Under the pieces are notes generated by a model that searched no databases, had not been told where the DNA came from, and saw nothing but the letters and a program-made list of their open reading frames with translations. Positions 37,089-37,925 of a stretch of DNA of 37,925 bases are shown in pieces. This DNA comes from a virus: IMG/VR virus record IMGVR_UViG_3300044678_002266, positions 1 through 37,925 of that record; one strand, given 5' to 3'. Position 1 is the stretch's first letter. The number at the start of each line of letters is the position of its first letter. The position numbers were made by a program, and so were the translations under genes.

Positions 37089-37925
37089 TATTACGATTCA
37101 GATTACCTTAAAGGGTAATCCCTGCACCAATCTTGGATACTTGGTCAGGCTTGGCACCCTTGGTGACAGTGGCAGTGAACACCTCGGACATACTGAACGC
37201 ACCACTCCGTAGGAGTTTCGCACCATTCAGCGTAGCCCTAGGGGACACGATGACCTTCAGCCCCGACTCGGCAACATTTGCCCGAGCCTTACGAACCGCT
37301 GTCAGCCACTTCGTGGCGATTATGGCATCCAAGCCAACCGATGCCAACATCGCATCCTCAACCTTCTCATCAATTGGAATCTCCAATTGCACGAATCGGT
37401 CAATCGTTGCACCGTCAATCGGATTACGCCCCACATACTCCATCGTGGCACCGCTACCGTAGGTGTTGCCCGTGGCGATAGCGACGAAGTCGGGATGCTT
37501 GGGGACGAGTTTGTCGGCGAATGCCATAAACCCGTTGGATAGTGCCGAGTTCAGAATGCCAAGGGCATTTGGGCTGGCGTTATCCACTTCGTCAATGACG
37601 AACACACCGCCACCCTCAAAAATGCGTCGGAATTCCGTAGAACGGAATACGCCCATCGCATCGTTGTAGCCAGTGAATTTGCCCTCGGTCATCGCCGAAG
37701 TGCAATTGACCGCACTGAACGGTACCGCCAATGCCTCAGCGACCTGCTCACCGATGGTGGATTTGCCTGTCCCTGCCGAACCGACTAGCCACAAGTGAAT
37801 CCCTTGGGATACTGCCCCAAGTACCTTGGGGAACATGAAGTGTTGGGTACCTTTGAGGGTGACGGGTGGCTTGTCCTTCACGACAATCGTATTTACGATT
37901 GGGCGATTGGATTTGACCAATTCGG
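37082..37925. repeat. Terminal redundancy, right copy
   Basis: Matches 1-844. The window edge cuts the ATPase gene. Differences from the left copy cluster in the last ~80 bases and change two residues (R to V after KPP, A to S in VKAN), with further silent changes. Confidence 0.95.
37108..37925 (-). CDS. AAA+ ATPase, partial second copy
   Basis: This is the same gene as 27-1319 seen again through the terminal redundancy; only the C-terminal ~270 residues are in the window. It should not be counted as a separate gene. Confidence 0.9.
   Translation of the reverse strand, partial: ELVKSNRPIVNTIVVKDKPPVTLKGTQHFMFPKVLGAVSQGIHLWLVGSAGTGKSTIGEQVAEALAVPFSAVNCTSAMTEGKFTGYNDAMGVFRSTEFRRIFEGGGVFVIDEVDNASPNALGILNSALSNGFMAFADKLVPKHPDFVAIATGNTYGSGATMEYVGRNPIDGATIDRFVQLEIPIDEKVEDAMLASVGLDAIIATKWLTAVRKARANVAESGLKVIVSPRATLNGAKLLRSGAFSMSEVFTATVTKGAKPDQVSKIGAGITL

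Overview
The window is essentially one complete tailed-phage genome. Its first ~845 bases recur at its end (1-845 versus 37082-37925), so the unit genome is about 37,081 bp and the sequence is circular, circularly permuted or terminally redundant. The tail genes are podovirus-like: an adaptor and nozzle pair resembling T7 gp11/gp12, followed by a 1,884-residue internal or ejection-type protein. There is no integrase, no recognisable repressor, no phage RNA polymerase and no DNA polymerase, which suggests a virulent phage relying on host polymerases. A lysozyme-like enzyme and an M15-type peptidase imply a peptidoglycan-walled bacterial host. Several small proteins resemble families common in aquatic phages, so an uncultured aquatic bacterium is likely. 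The host cannot be named from the sequence.

Layout. (1) An early operon on the minus strand runs from about 2371 leftwards through coordinate 1 (=37082) and on to 27281. In transcription order it holds small unknown genes, a MoxR/CobS-like AAA+ ATPase and a 288-aa companion, membrane and DUF3846-like proteins, three zinc-ribbon mini-proteins, an HTH-like protein, a Cas4/RecB-like nuclease, an SSB-like protein, a DnaB/RecA-like helicase, a primase-polymerase, a RusA resolvase, a PD-(D/E)XK endonuclease, a sigma-region-4-like protein and a DUF1599-like protein. (2) A short minus-strand operon (4988 to 3158) holds six overlapping small genes. (3) A plus-strand late operon (5147-27284) holds TerS, attachment proteins, lysis genes, TerL, portal, scaffold, capsid, five or six small basic proteins, tail adaptor and nozzle, internal proteins and the M15 peptidase. 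Genes are packed tightly, mostly with ATGA, TAATG or GTGA overlaps. The only long non-coding stretch is 2372-3157.

RNA level. The early operon carries three textbook type II hammerhead ribozymes (1724-1779, 35453-35518, 36088-36154). Each lies between an upstream gene and a downstream gene, and the predicted cut is a near-constant 58-62 nt before the downstream start codon. Many genes, early ones and the major capsid gene alike, have their Shine-Dalgarno in the loop of a short hairpin. The loop is conserved (UAGGA or UGGAG) while the stem sequence varies with compensatory changes. The whole genome, including coding sequence, is also rich in perfect 7-14 bp hairpins with 2-6 nt loops, and a 10-mer (GCGGAGACAA) occurs 11 times on both strands. 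Together these suggest heavy use of RNA structure and ribozyme cleavage to divide and tune long polycistronic transcripts without a phage polymerase.
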